A stretch of DNA of 64,000 nucleotides, taken from NCBI RefSeq assembly GCF_900141905.1, contig NZ_FQZF01000006.1, positions 124,001-188,000 of the forward strand, read 5' to 3'. The first letter of the stretch is position 1. Every line of letters begins with the position of its first letter. The position numbers and the translations under genes were made by a program. The notes under the pieces were generated by a model. That model was not told the DNA's origin and made no database searches. It saw only the letters and a program-made list of their open reading frames with translations. This document shows positions 43,407 to 52,305 of this stretch, piece by piece. This stretch comes from Muricoccus roseus. Lineage in GTDB: Bacteria; Pseudomonadota; Alphaproteobacteria; Acetobacterales; Acetobacteraceae.

Positions 43407-44078
43407 ATGGACTACGCCGAGGCGCGCAGGCGCATGGTTGACGGGCAGGTGAGGCCCAACCGGGTGACGGATCCGCGGATCCTCGAGGGGATGCGCGCCA
43501 TTCCGCGCGAGCTTTTCGTTCCGCAGCGCCTGCGGGTGCGCGCGCTGTCGGATGAGGACCTGGCACTGGGCGGCGGCCGCGTGCTGCTGCAGCCCATGGT
43601 GGTCGCACGGCTGATCCAGCTGGCGGCACCGCGTCCGGGCGAGCGCGTGCTCGTCCTCGGCGCCGGCCCGGGCTATGGCGCGGCGGTGATGGCCCATATG
43701 GGCGCGCAGGTCGTGGCTGTGGAGGACGATGCCGTGATCGCCGGCTTCGGCGAGGAGGGAATCGCCGCCGCCGGCCTGCCGGCGGGCTCGCTGCGGCGCC
43801 AGGCCGGCTCCTCGGAGGCCGGGCTGCCGGATGGTGCACCCTACGACCTGATCTTCATCGAGGGGGCGGTGCCCTCCATCCCGGCGGCGCTCTCCGCGCA
43901 GCTGGCCGAGGGCGGGCGGCTGTCCGCCATCCGGGCGGTCCCGGGCCAGGTGCCCTCCGCCATCCTGGGGCGCCGCGTGGGCGGCTCCTTCAGCACGGTC
44001 GAGGCCTTCGACATCGCTGGGACCCAGATGCCCCTGCTGCCGGCCTTCGCGCCGAAGCCGGGCTTCGCGCTGAGCTGA
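43407..44078 (+). CDS. pcm: Protein-L-isoaspartate O-methyltransferase-like protein
   Basis: 223 residues from ATG at 43407; the longer open frame runs back across tRNA-Cys and is rejected. The SAM-binding motif I is 'RVLVLGAGPGYGAAVMAHMG', and 'VDGQVRPNRVTDPRILEGMR' opens the protein as in other alphaproteobacterial copies. PCMT enzymes methylate isoaspartyl residues for repair of aged proteins. This short alphaproteobacterial form regularly stands before tolC, and its true substrate range is less certain than that of E. coli Pcm. Confidence 0.85.
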   Translation: MDYAEARRRMVDGQVRPNRVTDPRILEGMRAIPRELFVPQRLRVRALSDEDLALGGGRVLLQPMVVARLIQLAAPRPGERVLVLGAGPGYGAAVMAHMGAQVVAVEDDAVIAGFGEEGIAAAGLPAGSLRRQAGSSEAGLPDGAPYDLIFIEGAVPSIPAALSAQLAEGGRLSAIRAVPGQVPSAILGRRVGGSFSTVEAFDIAGTQMPLLPAFAPKPGFALS

Positions 44079-44120
44079 GCGCCGGCTGTCCGCCGCGCAG
44101 GCGCCGGGCAGGACAGGGCT

Positions 44121-44143
44121 GGCGCGGGCAACTGGCCCGCGCC
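44121..44143 (+). terminator. Hairpin between pcm and tolC
   Basis: GGCGCGGG/CCCGCGCC, 8-bp stem with a seven-base loop, 42 bp after the pcm stop in a 231 bp gap that otherwise holds no gene. It may attenuate or end the pcm transcript before tolC. There is no T-run. Confidence 0.4.
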
Positions 44144-44309
44144 GTCCGCCGCCGTCCTCGCTGCGAAACGCGGCGCGGCAAGGATGTGGAAAGGGTTCCC
44201 CCATCATCCTGGCTCCCAGGCGGCGGAGAAGGCTAACATCACCGGGAACCGAGCAAAGGCGGCCCCGAAGCGCCATGGCGCCGGGCCGGCCGATCAGGGA
44301 TTGTAGCCG

Positions 44310-45764
44310 ATGACCCGCAGCCACCCGAAGCGCCCCCGAACCGAGCACAGCCAGAGCTCGCGGCCCGTCGTCCGGGCCATGCTGCCGGCCGTCTTCCTCC
44401 TCGGCCTCGCTGCCCCGGCGGGGGCCCAGACGCTGCAGGAGGCGCTGGCCCAGACCTATGTGAACAACCCCACTCTGGCCACCGCCCGTGCCCAGCTGCG
44501 CGTGGTGGATGAGAACGTGCCCCAGGCCCTGGCGGGATGGCGGCCCACCGTCACCCTTTCCGGCTCCGCCGGCTATGCCGAGGGGACGATCCGCTCCCGC
44601 TCGCAGACGACCTCGGGCCAGCGCATCGGCGTCACCACGGACCAGGACCGGACCATCGGCACCGTGGCCGCGACGGTCACGCAGCCGCTCTACCGCGGCG
44701 GCCGCACCACCGCCTCCACCCGCCGTGCCGAGAACCAGGTGCTCGCACAGCGGGCGCGGCTGCTGGCGACCGAGCAGCAGGTCTTGCAGGACACCGTCTC
44801 CGCCTATGTGAACGTGATCCGGTTCCAGGAGGAGGTTCGCCTCAACCTGAACAACGCCCAGGTGCTGCAGCGCCAGCTGGACGCGACGAACGAGCGCTTC
44901 CGCGTGGGCGAGATCACCCGCACCGACGTCGCCCAGGCGGAGTCGCGCCTCGCCGGCGCCCGTGCCTCCCGCGCCGATTCCGAAGGCCAGCTTCAGAACG
45001 CCCGGGCCACCTTCCAGCGCGTCATCGGCATCGCGCCGGCGCGGCTGACGGCACCGCAGCCGCTGCAGCCGGCCGCCCGCAACGGCCAGGATGCGGCGCA
45101 GGTGGCGGCGCTGAACAATCCGGCGGTGGTGGCCGCGCTCTTCGACGAGGCCGCGAGCCGCGACTTCATCGACGTGCAGCTCTCCGCGCTGCTGCCGCAG
45201 GCCAGCCTCCAGGCGCAGGCCTTCCGCAACGACAACCAGCAGCTGATCGGCCAGCGCTCCATCGGCGAATCCGTGACGGCCACCGTCACCGTTCCGCTCT
45301 ATCAGGGCGGCGCGGAATACTCGGCGGTCCGCCAGGCCCGGCAGGACGCCACGCGCCTCCGGCAGGTGGTGGACGACCAGCGGCGCGTGGCCTCCGCCCA
45401 GGCCATCCAGGCCTGGGAAACGCTGGTGAGCGCCCGCGCGACCGTGGACAGCGTGCGCGCCCAGATCCGCGCGGCCGAGATCGCGCTGGACGGCGTGCAG
45501 CGTGAGGCCGTGGTCGGCAGCCGCACCACGCTCGACGTGCTGAATGCCGAGCAGGAGCTGCTGAACGCCCGCGTCTCGCTGGTGCGCGCGCTGGCCAATG
45601 TGGTCACGGCCAGCCATTCGCTGGCGCAGGCCGTCGGGCGGCTGACCGCGCGTGACCTGGCCCTGCCCGTCGCCCTCTACGACCAGGAGGCCTATTACCG
45701 GGCGGTCCGTGACCGCTGGGCGGGCCTCGGCGACTATTCCGTCCCTCAACCCGTCCGCGATTGA
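44310..45764 (+). CDS. tolC: TolC family outer-membrane channel
   Basis: 484 residues with a signal peptide ending at 'APAGAQT'. The two internally repeated OEP halves are visible. The first starts 'LQEALAQTYVNNPTLATARA' with 'VTQPLYRGGRTTASTRRAEN', the second carries 'VTVPLYQGGAEYSAVRQARQ'. Each half holds long heptad-rich helices forming the periplasmic tunnel. Final strands are around 'SRTTLDVLNAEQELLNARVS'. TolC serves type I secretion and RND pumps, possibly including the pair at 27.5-31.7 kb. The order pcm-tolC-popZ-valS is a conserved alphaproteobacterial block. Confidence 0.94.
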   Translation: MTRSHPKRPRTEHSQSSRPVVRAMLPAVFLLGLAAPAGAQTLQEALAQTYVNNPTLATARAQLRVVDENVPQALAGWRPTVTLSGSAGYAEGTIRSRSQTTSGQRIGVTTDQDRTIGTVAATVTQPLYRGGRTTASTRRAENQVLAQRARLLATEQQVLQDTVSAYVNVIRFQEEVRLNLNNAQVLQRQLDATNERFRVGEITRTDVAQAESRLAGARASRADSEGQLQNARATFQRVIGIAPARLTAPQPLQPAARNGQDAAQVAALNNPAVVAALFDEAASRDFIDVQLSALLPQASLQAQAFRNDNQQLIGQRSIGESVTATVTVPLYQGGAEYSAVRQARQDATRLRQVVDDQRRVASAQAIQAWETLVSARATVDSVRAQIRAAEIALDGVQREAVVGSRTTLDVLNAEQELLNARVSLVRALANVVTASHSLAQAVGRLTARDLALPVALYDQEAYYRAVRDRWAGLGDYSVPQPVRD

Positions 45765-45780
45765 ACCCAGGGAGCTCCGC

Positions 45781-46416
45781 ATGTCCGGCGCCGCCACCGC
45801 ACCCGGTCAGGACCCTTCGATGGAGGACATCCTCGCCTCCATCCGCAAGATCCTGAACGAGGAGGAAGCGCCGGCAGCTGCCGCGGAAGCGGCGGAGGCG
45901 GAGGCGGCGGAGCCGCTGGAGCTGACCGAGGCGATGCTGGTCGCGGTCCCGCCCCAGGAAGAGCCGGCAACGCCGACCGAGGCCGAGCCGGCCCCCGAGC
46001 CACCAGCGCCCGCCGCGCCGATTCCTCCCGGCCCGGTGCAGCCGGCCTTGCTGGAGACGAGGCCAGCCGCCGTCGAGACTGCGGCCGAGGTGCCGCCTGT
46101 CACGGCCCCGGCTCCCGTGGCGCCGGCACCGCCCTTCGTCGCGGCCGTTCCCGAACCGGCCGTGGCCGAATCCGCCGAGGGGCTTGTCGCGCCCGCGACG
46201 GCCGCCGCCGCGGCGGCGCTGCTCGGCCAGCTCGCCAGAACCGTCGCGGCGGAGCGCGCCGCGCCGGTCCATCGCGGCGGCCCCTCCATCGAGGATGTCG
46301 TGCGTGAAGAGGTGCGACCCCTGCTCAAGGAGTGGATGGACGCGCATCTGCCCGCCCTGATGGAGCGGCTGGTGCGGGCCGAGATCGAGCGGGTGGTCAG
46401 CCGCTCCCTCGGCTAG
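45781..46416 (+). CDS. popZ: PopZ-like polar organizing protein (DUF2497)
   Basis: 211 residues from ATG at 45781. The short N-terminal helix 'SMEDILASIRKILNEEE' is the PopZ partner-binding segment. A long Pro/Ala/Glu-rich disordered linker of about 130 residues follows. The C-terminal helices ('IEDVVREEVRPLLKEWMDAH', 'LPALMERLVRAEIERVVSR') form the oligomerisation domain. In Caulobacter PopZ builds a polar matrix that anchors ParB-bound centromeres. The position between tolC and valS supports the assignment. Confidence 0.9.
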   Translation: MSGAATAPGQDPSMEDILASIRKILNEEEAPAAAAEAAEAEAAEPLELTEAMLVAVPPQEEPATPTEAEPAPEPPAPAAPIPPGPVQPALLETRPAAVETAAEVPPVTAPAPVAPAPPFVAAVPEPAVAESAEGLVAPATAAAAAALLGQLARTVAAERAAPVHRGGPSIEDVVREEVRPLLKEWMDAHLPALMERLVRAEIERVVSRSLG

Positions 46417-46487
46417 GCACGGCGGGCGGGGCAGGGGGGCGTGAACGGCCCTTGACGGCGGGGCCGCCGCTCCGCCAAGCCTCCGCC

Positions 46488-49184
46488 ATGCTCGACAAGA
46501 CGCTTTCGCCCGCCGGCTTCGAGCCGCGCCTCTATCAGGGGTGGGAGGGTGCCGGGGCCTTCACGGCCAATCCGGCCTCCAACGCCAAGCCCTTCACCAT
46601 CATGATTCCGCCGCCCAATGTGACGGGCAGCCTGCATGTCGGCCACGCGCTGGACGTCACCATCCAGGACACGCTGATCCGCTTCCGCCGGATGCAGGGC
46701 CGGGACGCGCTGTGGCAGCCCGGAACGGACCATGCCGGCATCGCAACCCAGATGGTGGTCGAGCGCCTGCTGGCGAGCGAGGGCAAGGACCGGCGCGAGA
46801 TGGGGCGTGAAGCCTTCCTCGAGCGGGTCTGGCAGTGGAAGGCCGAGAGCGGCGGCACCATCACCCGCCAGCTCCGCCGCATGGGCGCCAGCCTGGACTG
46901 GTCCCGCGAGCGCTTCACCATGGATGAGGGCCTATCCGAAGCGGTGCGCGAGGTCTTCGTGACGCTCCACCGGCAGGGCCTGATGTACCGAGACCGGCGG
47001 CTGGTGAACTGGGACGTGAAGTTCCAGACGGCCATCTCCGACCTCGAGGTGGAGAGCAAGGAGGTCAAGGGCAGCCTCTGGCACCTGCGCTACCCCGTGG
47101 AGGGCCAGCCCGGCCGCTTCCTCGTCGTGGCGACCACCCGGCCCGAGACGATGCTGGGCGACACGGCCGTGGCCGTGAACCCGGAGGACGAGCGCTTCCG
47201 GGATCTGATCGGGAAGTTCGTGATTCTGCCCATCGTCGGCCGGCGAATCCCGGTGGTGGCCGATGCATACTCCGATCCCGAGAAGGGCTCGGGCGCGGTG
47301 AAGATCACCCCCGCCCACGACTTCAACGATTTCGAGGTGGGTCGGCGGCATGAGCTGCCCTCGCCGAGCGTGCTGGACGCCGAGGGCAAGGTCACCCTTG
47401 CCGAGATCGAGGGCGAAATCCGCGCGGTGGAGGGCATCGCCCAACCGGAGGCCCTGCGCGCGCTCGCCGGGCTGGAGCGATTTGAGGCCCGCAAGGCCAT
47501 CCTGGCTGAGCTGGAGCGGCTGGAGCTGATCGAGAAGATCGAGCCTCACACCCATGCCGTGCCGCATGGCGACCGTTCCGGCGTGCCGATCGAGCCGCGC
47601 CTGACCTGGCAGTGGTATGTGGACGCCGCGACCCTGGCCAAGCCCGCTGTCGAGGCGGTGGAGACCGGCAAAACCCAGTTCGTGCCGAAGCAGTGGGAGA
47701 ACACCTTCTTCGCCTGGATGCGTGACATCCAGCCCTGGTGCGTCTCCCGCCAGCTCTGGTGGGGCCACCAGATCCCGGCCTGGTACGGGCCGGACGGGCA
47801 TATCTTCGTCGAGCGCACGGAGGCCGAAGCCGTCGCCGCGGCCCGCTCCCATTACGGCGAGGACCGGGAGCTGACGCGCGACCCGGACGTGCTGGACACC
47901 TGGTTCTCCTCCGGGCTCTGGCCCTTCTCCACCCTGGGCTGGCCGAAGCAGACGCCGGAACTGGCGCGCTACTACCCCGGCGACGTGCTGGTGACGGGCT
48001 TCGACATCATCTTCTTCTGGGTCGCCCGGATGATGATGCTCGGCATTCACTTCATGGGCGACGTGCCCTTTAGGGTGGTGAACATCCACGGCCTCGTGCG
48101 CGACGAGCGCGGGCAGAAGATGTCCAAGTCCAAGGGCAACGTCATGGACCCGCTGGAGCTGGCGGATGCCTACGGCGCCGATGCGCTCCGCTTCACCCTG
48201 GCCTCCTTCGCGGGACCGGGGCGGGACGTGCGGCTTGGCCGGCAGAAGGTGGAGAGCAACCGCGCCTTCGTCACCAAGCTGTGGAACGCGGCCCGCTTCT
48301 GCGAGATGAGCGGCATCGCGCCCGACGCCGCCTTCAACCCGATGACGGCGAGCACGCCGCTGGCGCGCTGGATCATCGATGCGGGCAATGCGGCGATCGC
48401 GGAGGCGACGGCCGCGCTGGAGGCCTATCGGCTCGATGACTATGCCGCAGCCCTCTACCGCTTCACCTGGGGCAGCTTCTGCGACTGGTTCCTCGAGCTG
48501 GCCAAGCCGGCCCTGACCGGGCCGGACGGGGTGGAGAAGGACGAGGCCAAGGGTGCCGCGCAGCACGTGTTGGGCCTTATCCTCCGCCTCGCCCATCCGG
48601 TGATGCCCTATGTCACGGAAGAGCTGTGGGACCGGTTCGGCTATGGCGCCGAAGGTAGCCTCATCCGCATGGCCTGGCCGGAGCCAGTGGCCGTGATGGG
48701 CGCCGAGGAGGCCCGGGCGGAGCTGAACTGGCTGGTCGCCTTCATCTCCGAGGTCCGCACCGTGCGGGCTGAGGTGAATGTGCCGCCTTCCGTTACCGTG
48801 CCGCTGCTGGTGCAGGGCGCCTCGGCCGAGACCCTGGCCCGCGCCGAGCGTTGGATCGAGCCGATCCGCCGCATGGCCCGCGCCACCGAGGTGCGCCCGC
48901 TGGAGGGTGCCCTGCCGGAAGGCGTGGCCCAGGCCGTGGTGGGCGAAGCGACGGTGATGCTGCCCCTCTCCGGCGTGGTGGACCTGGCGGCCGAGCGGAC
49001 GCGGCTGGCCAAGGAGCATGCGAAGGTGGAGGCCGAGGCGCGCAAGATCGCGCAGAAGCTCGCCAACCCCGACTTCACTAGCCGGGCGAAGGAGGAGGTG
49101 GTGGAGGAGACGCGGGAGCGGCTTTCCACCGCCGAGGCCGAGGCGGCGCGGCTGGCCGCGGCCATCGCCCGCATCGCGGCCTGA
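46488..49184 (+). CDS. valS: Valine--tRNA ligase
   Basis: 898 residues from ATG at 46488. Class I signatures: HIGH-like 'PPNVTGSLHVGHALDVT' near residue 45 and KMSKS as 'GQKMSKSKGNVMDP'. The CP1 editing domain includes 'VVATTRPETMLGDTAVAVNP'. The anticodon-binding domain and the C-terminal coiled coil ('AAERTRLAKEHAKVEAEARK') are intact. It charges tRNA-Val and hydrolyses mischarged Thr-tRNA-Val. Confidence 0.98.
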   Translation: MLDKTLSPAGFEPRLYQGWEGAGAFTANPASNAKPFTIMIPPPNVTGSLHVGHALDVTIQDTLIRFRRMQGRDALWQPGTDHAGIATQMVVERLLASEGKDRREMGREAFLERVWQWKAESGGTITRQLRRMGASLDWSRERFTMDEGLSEAVREVFVTLHRQGLMYRDRRLVNWDVKFQTAISDLEVESKEVKGSLWHLRYPVEGQPGRFLVVATTRPETMLGDTAVAVNPEDERFRDLIGKFVILPIVGRRIPVVADAYSDPEKGSGAVKITPAHDFNDFEVGRRHELPSPSVLDAEGKVTLAEIEGEIRAVEGIAQPEALRALAGLERFEARKAILAELERLELIEKIEPHTHAVPHGDRSGVPIEPRLTWQWYVDAATLAKPAVEAVETGKTQFVPKQWENTFFAWMRDIQPWCVSRQLWWGHQIPAWYGPDGHIFVERTEAEAVAAARSHYGEDRELTRDPDVLDTWFSSGLWPFSTLGWPKQTPELARYYPGDVLVTGFDIIFFWVARMMMLGIHFMGDVPFRVVNIHGLVRDERGQKMSKSKGNVMDPLELADAYGADALRFTLASFAGPGRDVRLGRQKVESNRAFVTKLWNAARFCEMSGIAPDAAFNPMTASTPLARWIIDAGNAAIAEATAALEAYRLDDYAAALYRFTWGSFCDWFLELAKPALTGPDGVEKDEAKGAAQHVLGLILRLAHPVMPYVTEELWDRFGYGAEGSLIRMAWPEPVAVMGAEEARAELNWLVAFISEVRTVRAEVNVPPSVTVPLLVQGASAETLARAERWIEPIRRMARATEVRPLEGALPEGVAQAVVGEATVMLPLSGVVDLAAERTRLAKEHAKVEAEARKIAQKLANPDFTSRAKEEVVEETRERLSTAEAEAARLAAAIARIAA

Positions 49185-49195
49185 GGGCCGGGGGC

Positions 49196-49381
49196 GTGAG
49201 GTTTTTCGACTTCTTCGCCCTGGCCGTGCTCGCGACCGTGCCCATCCTGTGGTGCCGGTCGCGGCTGCCCAGGCTGGGGCGGGAGCCGCCCATCACGGAC
49301 CGCCAGGCGGTCCGGATCGGGGCCCTCATCTCGGTCATTCTTTGCGGGATCTATATCGTCCGCTACGTCGTGTATCGGTGA
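49196..49381 (+). CDS. Hypothetical small membrane protein
   Basis: 61 residues, GTG start 11 bp after the valS stop. Two hydrophobic helices ('[14 protein letters not shown]' and '[19 protein letters not shown]') are separated by a basic loop, giving a hairpin membrane topology. No family is recognised. The tight spacing behind valS and the clear two-helix pattern support a real gene, but short GC-rich ORFs can mimic this. Confidence 0.5.
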   Translation: MRFFDFFALAVLATVPILWCRSRLPRLGREPPITDRQAVRIGALISVILCGIYIVRYVVYR

Positions 49382-49390
49382 ACGGCGGGA

Positions 49391-49411
49391 GGGTTGCGCG
49401 GACTGCAACCC
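49391..49411 (+). terminator. Hairpin after the valS unit
   Basis: GGGTTGC/GCAACCC, 7-bp stem with a seven-base loop, 10 bp after the small membrane protein gene. No T-run follows. It is the likely end of the tolC-popZ-valS transcript. Confidence 0.45.
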
Positions 49412-49490
49412 AGCCCGGGTCCGCAGCTTCTGTCACTTAGTGCCTCCGGGCGCATTCTCTCGTGACAGTCACGGACTTACGAGGTTCCCA

Positions 49491-50816
49491 ATGCCCGATC
49501 AGGTCGCGCCCAGCCGTCAGGACGAAAGGGCGGATACGCGCCGCCGTGTCTGGGCGATCGTGGGCGGATCCTCGGGCAATCTCGTCGAGTGGTACGACTT
49601 CTACGTCTATGCCGCGACAGCGCTCTATTTCGCGCCGAACTTCTTTCCCTCCGGGGACCGCACGACCCAGCTGCTGAACGCAGCCGCCATTTTCGCGGTC
49701 GGTTTCCTCATGCGCCCGATCGGCGGCTGGCTCTTCGGGATGATCGGTGATCGCTACGGCCGCCGCACCTCGATGATGATCTCGGTGCTGATGATGTGCT
49801 TCGGCTCGCTGATGATCGCGGTACTGCCGACCTACGCCAGCATTGGGGTCGCCGCGCCGACCCTGCTGGTCGTTGCCCGGCTGATCCAGGGGCTTTCGGT
49901 GGGCGGCGAGTATGGGACGAGCGCGACCTATATGAGCGAGGTGGCCGCGCAGAAGCATCGCGGCTTCTTCGCCTCCTTCCAGTATGTCACGCTGATCGGC
50001 GGCCAGCTCCTGGCCCTGCTCGTGCTCGTCGTGCTGCAGGGCATCTACACGCCGGAGGAAATCCGCGCCTGGGCCTGGCGCATTCCCTTCTTCATCGGCG
50101 CCGCCGCCGCCATCGTCGCGCTCTTCCTGCGCCGCGCCCTGCATGAGACGACGACCGCCGAGACGCGCGCGAAGGAGGGCACGGGTACCATTCGCCTGCT
50201 GCTGCGCCATCCGAAGCCGCTGCTGCAGACCATCTTCCTCACCTCGGGCGGCAGCCTCGCTTTCTACACCTACACGACCTACATGCAGAAGTTCCTGGTC
50301 AACACCTCCGGCTTCACGGCGGAGCGCGCGAGCGTGACCATGACCTTCGTCCTGTTCTGCTACATGCTGCTCCAGCCCCTTTTCGGCGCGCTGTCCGACC
50401 GCGTGGGCCGGCGGATCTGCCTCATCCTCTTCGGCCTGGGCGGGGCGATCATGACCGTGCCGCTGCTGACCCTGCTGGCCGGCGTGAGCACCTCCTTCGG
50501 TGCCTTCGCCATCATCCTGGGCGCGCTCGCCGTGGTCAGTTTCTACACCTCCATCTCCGGCGTGGTGAAAGCGGAGCTGTTCCCGGCCGAGATCCGGGCG
50601 CTGGGCGTGGGGCTGGGCTACGCCATCGCCAATTCGCTCTTCGGCGGCACGGCCGAATATGTCGCGCTGTGGTTCAAGGCGCAGGGCATGGAGAGCACCT
50701 TCTTCTGGTACGTCTCCGGCTTCTGCGTCCTCTCCCTGCTCTCCGCGCTCTCGATGCGCGACACGCGGGTGCATGGGCACCTCGCGCGGGAGCAGGCGGC
50801 CGGCGCGATCCGGTGA
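49491..50816 (+). CDS. MFS transporter, metabolite:H+ symporter (MHS/KgtP-like) family
   Basis: 441 residues from ATG at 49491. The N-terminal MHS signature is '[20 protein letters not shown]'. The loop 2-3 motif is '[11 protein letters not shown]', with its repeat '[11 protein letters not shown]' in the second half. Twelve hydrophobic segments can be counted. Relatives import alpha-ketoglutarate, citrate, shikimate or proline/betaine with protons. A short inverted repeat (CTGTCAC/GTGACAG, 49430-49468) lies just upstream of the start. Confidence 0.92.
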   Translation: MPDQVAPSRQDERADTRRRVWAIVGGSSGNLVEWYDFYVYAATALYFAPNFFPSGDRTTQLLNAAAIFAVGFLMRPIGGWLFGMIGDRYGRRTSMMISVLMMCFGSLMIAVLPTYASIGVAAPTLLVVARLIQGLSVGGEYGTSATYMSEVAAQKHRGFFASFQYVTLIGGQLLALLVLVVLQGIYTPEEIRAWAWRIPFFIGAAAAIVALFLRRALHETTTAETRAKEGTGTIRLLLRHPKPLLQTIFLTSGGSLAFYTYTTYMQKFLVNTSGFTAERASVTMTFVLFCYMLLQPLFGALSDRVGRRICLILFGLGGAIMTVPLLTLLAGVSTSFGAFAIILGALAVVSFYTSISGVVKAELFPAEIRALGVGLGYAIANSLFGGTAEYVALWFKAQGMESTFFWYVSGFCVLSLLSALSMRDTRVHGHLAREQAAGAIR

Positions 50817-51370
50817 TCGTCTTCCTCGATTTCGAGGCGAGCGGCCTCGGGAAGCGCAGCTTCCCCATTGAAGTCGGCTGGGTCGGGGAGGATGGAGGCG
50901 AGGAGTCGCATCTTATCCGCCCCGCCCCGGATTGGGACGAGTGGAACGAGGAAGCGGAGGCGATTCACGGCCTTTCCCGGGAACAGCTGGTGCGGGAGGG
51001 GGAGCCGCATGGTGCGGTGGCCCGCCGCATGGTCGATCGGCTGGCCGGGCACGATCTCTACGCCTCGGCGCCCTCCTGGGATGGGCAGTGGCTGAGTCGC
51101 CTGCTGCGAGCGGCCGGGCTGCCGCGCCACGCCCTGCGCCTGCGGGATACGGAGGAGGCACGACAGGCAGCGGCCATCGCGGCGCTGGCGGAAGTCGGAC
51201 GCGACCCATCACGCCATGAAGGGCTGGTAATCGAGGTTCTCGGCGAGGCCGCAAGGGAGGCGGGGGAGGGCGTCCCGGCTCACCGGGCGCTGGAGGATGC
51301 GAAGCGCGAGATGCGGATTTGGCGCGGCATGGGCGACCGGGTCCGGGCCGCGCTGGCCCGAGAGGGCTGA
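50813..51370 (+). CDS. DEDDh-type 3'-5' exonuclease-like protein
   Basis: 185 residues from GTG at 50813, overlapping the transporter stop (GTGA). Exo motifs: '[20 protein letters not shown]' (D-x-E), an Asp in the middle region ('[16 protein letters not shown]'), and '[17 protein letters not shown]' (H-x5-D). The length fits a single RNase T/DnaQ-like domain. Similar proteins are often annotated loosely as transcriptional regulators, but the residues point to nuclease activity on DNA or RNA ends. Confidence 0.8.
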   Translation: MIVFLDFEASGLGKRSFPIEVGWVGEDGGEESHLIRPAPDWDEWNEEAEAIHGLSREQLVREGEPHGAVARRMVDRLAGHDLYASAPSWDGQWLSRLLRAAGLPRHALRLRDTEEARQAAAIAALAEVGRDPSRHEGLVIEVLGEAAREAGEGVPAHRALEDAKREMRIWRGMGDRVRAALAREG

Positions 51371-51384
51371 AGCCGGCCGCCCTG

Positions 51385-52030
51385 TCAGGGGCGCGTGGCG
51401 GCGAGGAGTCCCGGCCAGTCCGAGGCGCGGATACGAGCCAGCGGCGCGAAGCCGGGCCCCTCAGCCGTGGGGCGGAAGGCGACGATTTCCCCTTCGCCGA
51501 GCTCCGAGAAGGCCGCGCCCGCCGCATCTACGATGTTGGGTCGATGGGCCACGATGAGCAGCACCTCCCCGGCGCCCGGCGCCCGCCGCCCGCCGCAGCA
51601 TGTCGCGGAGGGCCTGGGCCTGAGGGGAATCCGGGCCCTTGGCGAGCATCCGCCCGCCATCGTTCAGCGCCGCCTCCGTTTCGGCGGGAGGCGCGTCCAT
51701 CAGCACCGCCGCTTCCCGCGCACGGCAGTATTCGCTGGTCACGGCCCGGGTGACCGGCACGCGGATGTCGCGCAGCGCCGCCCCGATCTCCCGCGCGACG
51801 CGGCGGCCGGCCTCGCTGAGGTTCCGCTGCGTCCTGCAGTCGGCGAAATCCAGGGCCTCGGCATCCGTCTGCGCGCTCTCCGTCGCGGGGTGGCGCATGT
51901 AGAGGACCAGGCCGCCCTCGCGCAGCGCAGATGCCAGCTCGGCGGGGTTGGCCATGGGCGGGGAGGGCTGGGCCCGGGCCAAGCAGGCGCCGGCCAGCAG
52001 GCCCGCGATGAGAAATGGCGTGATGCGCAT
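51385..52030 (-). pseudogene. Histidine phosphatase family protein, interrupted by a frameshift
   Basis: The frame from ATG at 52030 gives a signal peptide ('FLIAGLLAGACLARAQ'), the catalytic RHG-like 'LVLYMRHPATES' and 'CRTQRNLSEAGRRVAREIG'. After 'LRDMLRRAAGAG' it turns into Arg/Gly-rich nonsense ending at 51461. In the next frame the missing C-terminus reads on as 'GEVLLIVAHRPNIVDAAG', with the second catalytic His region, ending at 51385. Removing one base near 51567-51597 would restore about 214 residues. Sequencing error, true mutation or recoding cannot be told apart here. It is probably periplasmic. Confidence 0.8.
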
Positions 52031-52305
52031 GGCAAACCCCCATCCCTGAGACGGTCAGGGAGAAGGTTACGGCATCGCGACGGAAGCGGCGTTGACATGC
52101 GCGTGTCCGTCGGGTGGCGCTGAGGCGCCGGTTATGGCCTGCTGCCACCCGCGGATGCCGGGACGCGCTTTCCGGGCCATGGGAACGCGCCCGCACCGCC
52201 TCCGCGCGCGCCTCAACCGGTCCCCTTGCCTAGCTGTATTGCGCGGCACGCGGTTGCGACGATCGGAATGTTGCGGGATACAGCCGGGCGAGAGAGGGAA
52301 ATGCC

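Noticed and set aside
51385-52030. Programmed frameshifting in the phosphatase gene
   Set aside because: There is no classic slippery heptamer with downstream structure, so error or mutation is simpler.
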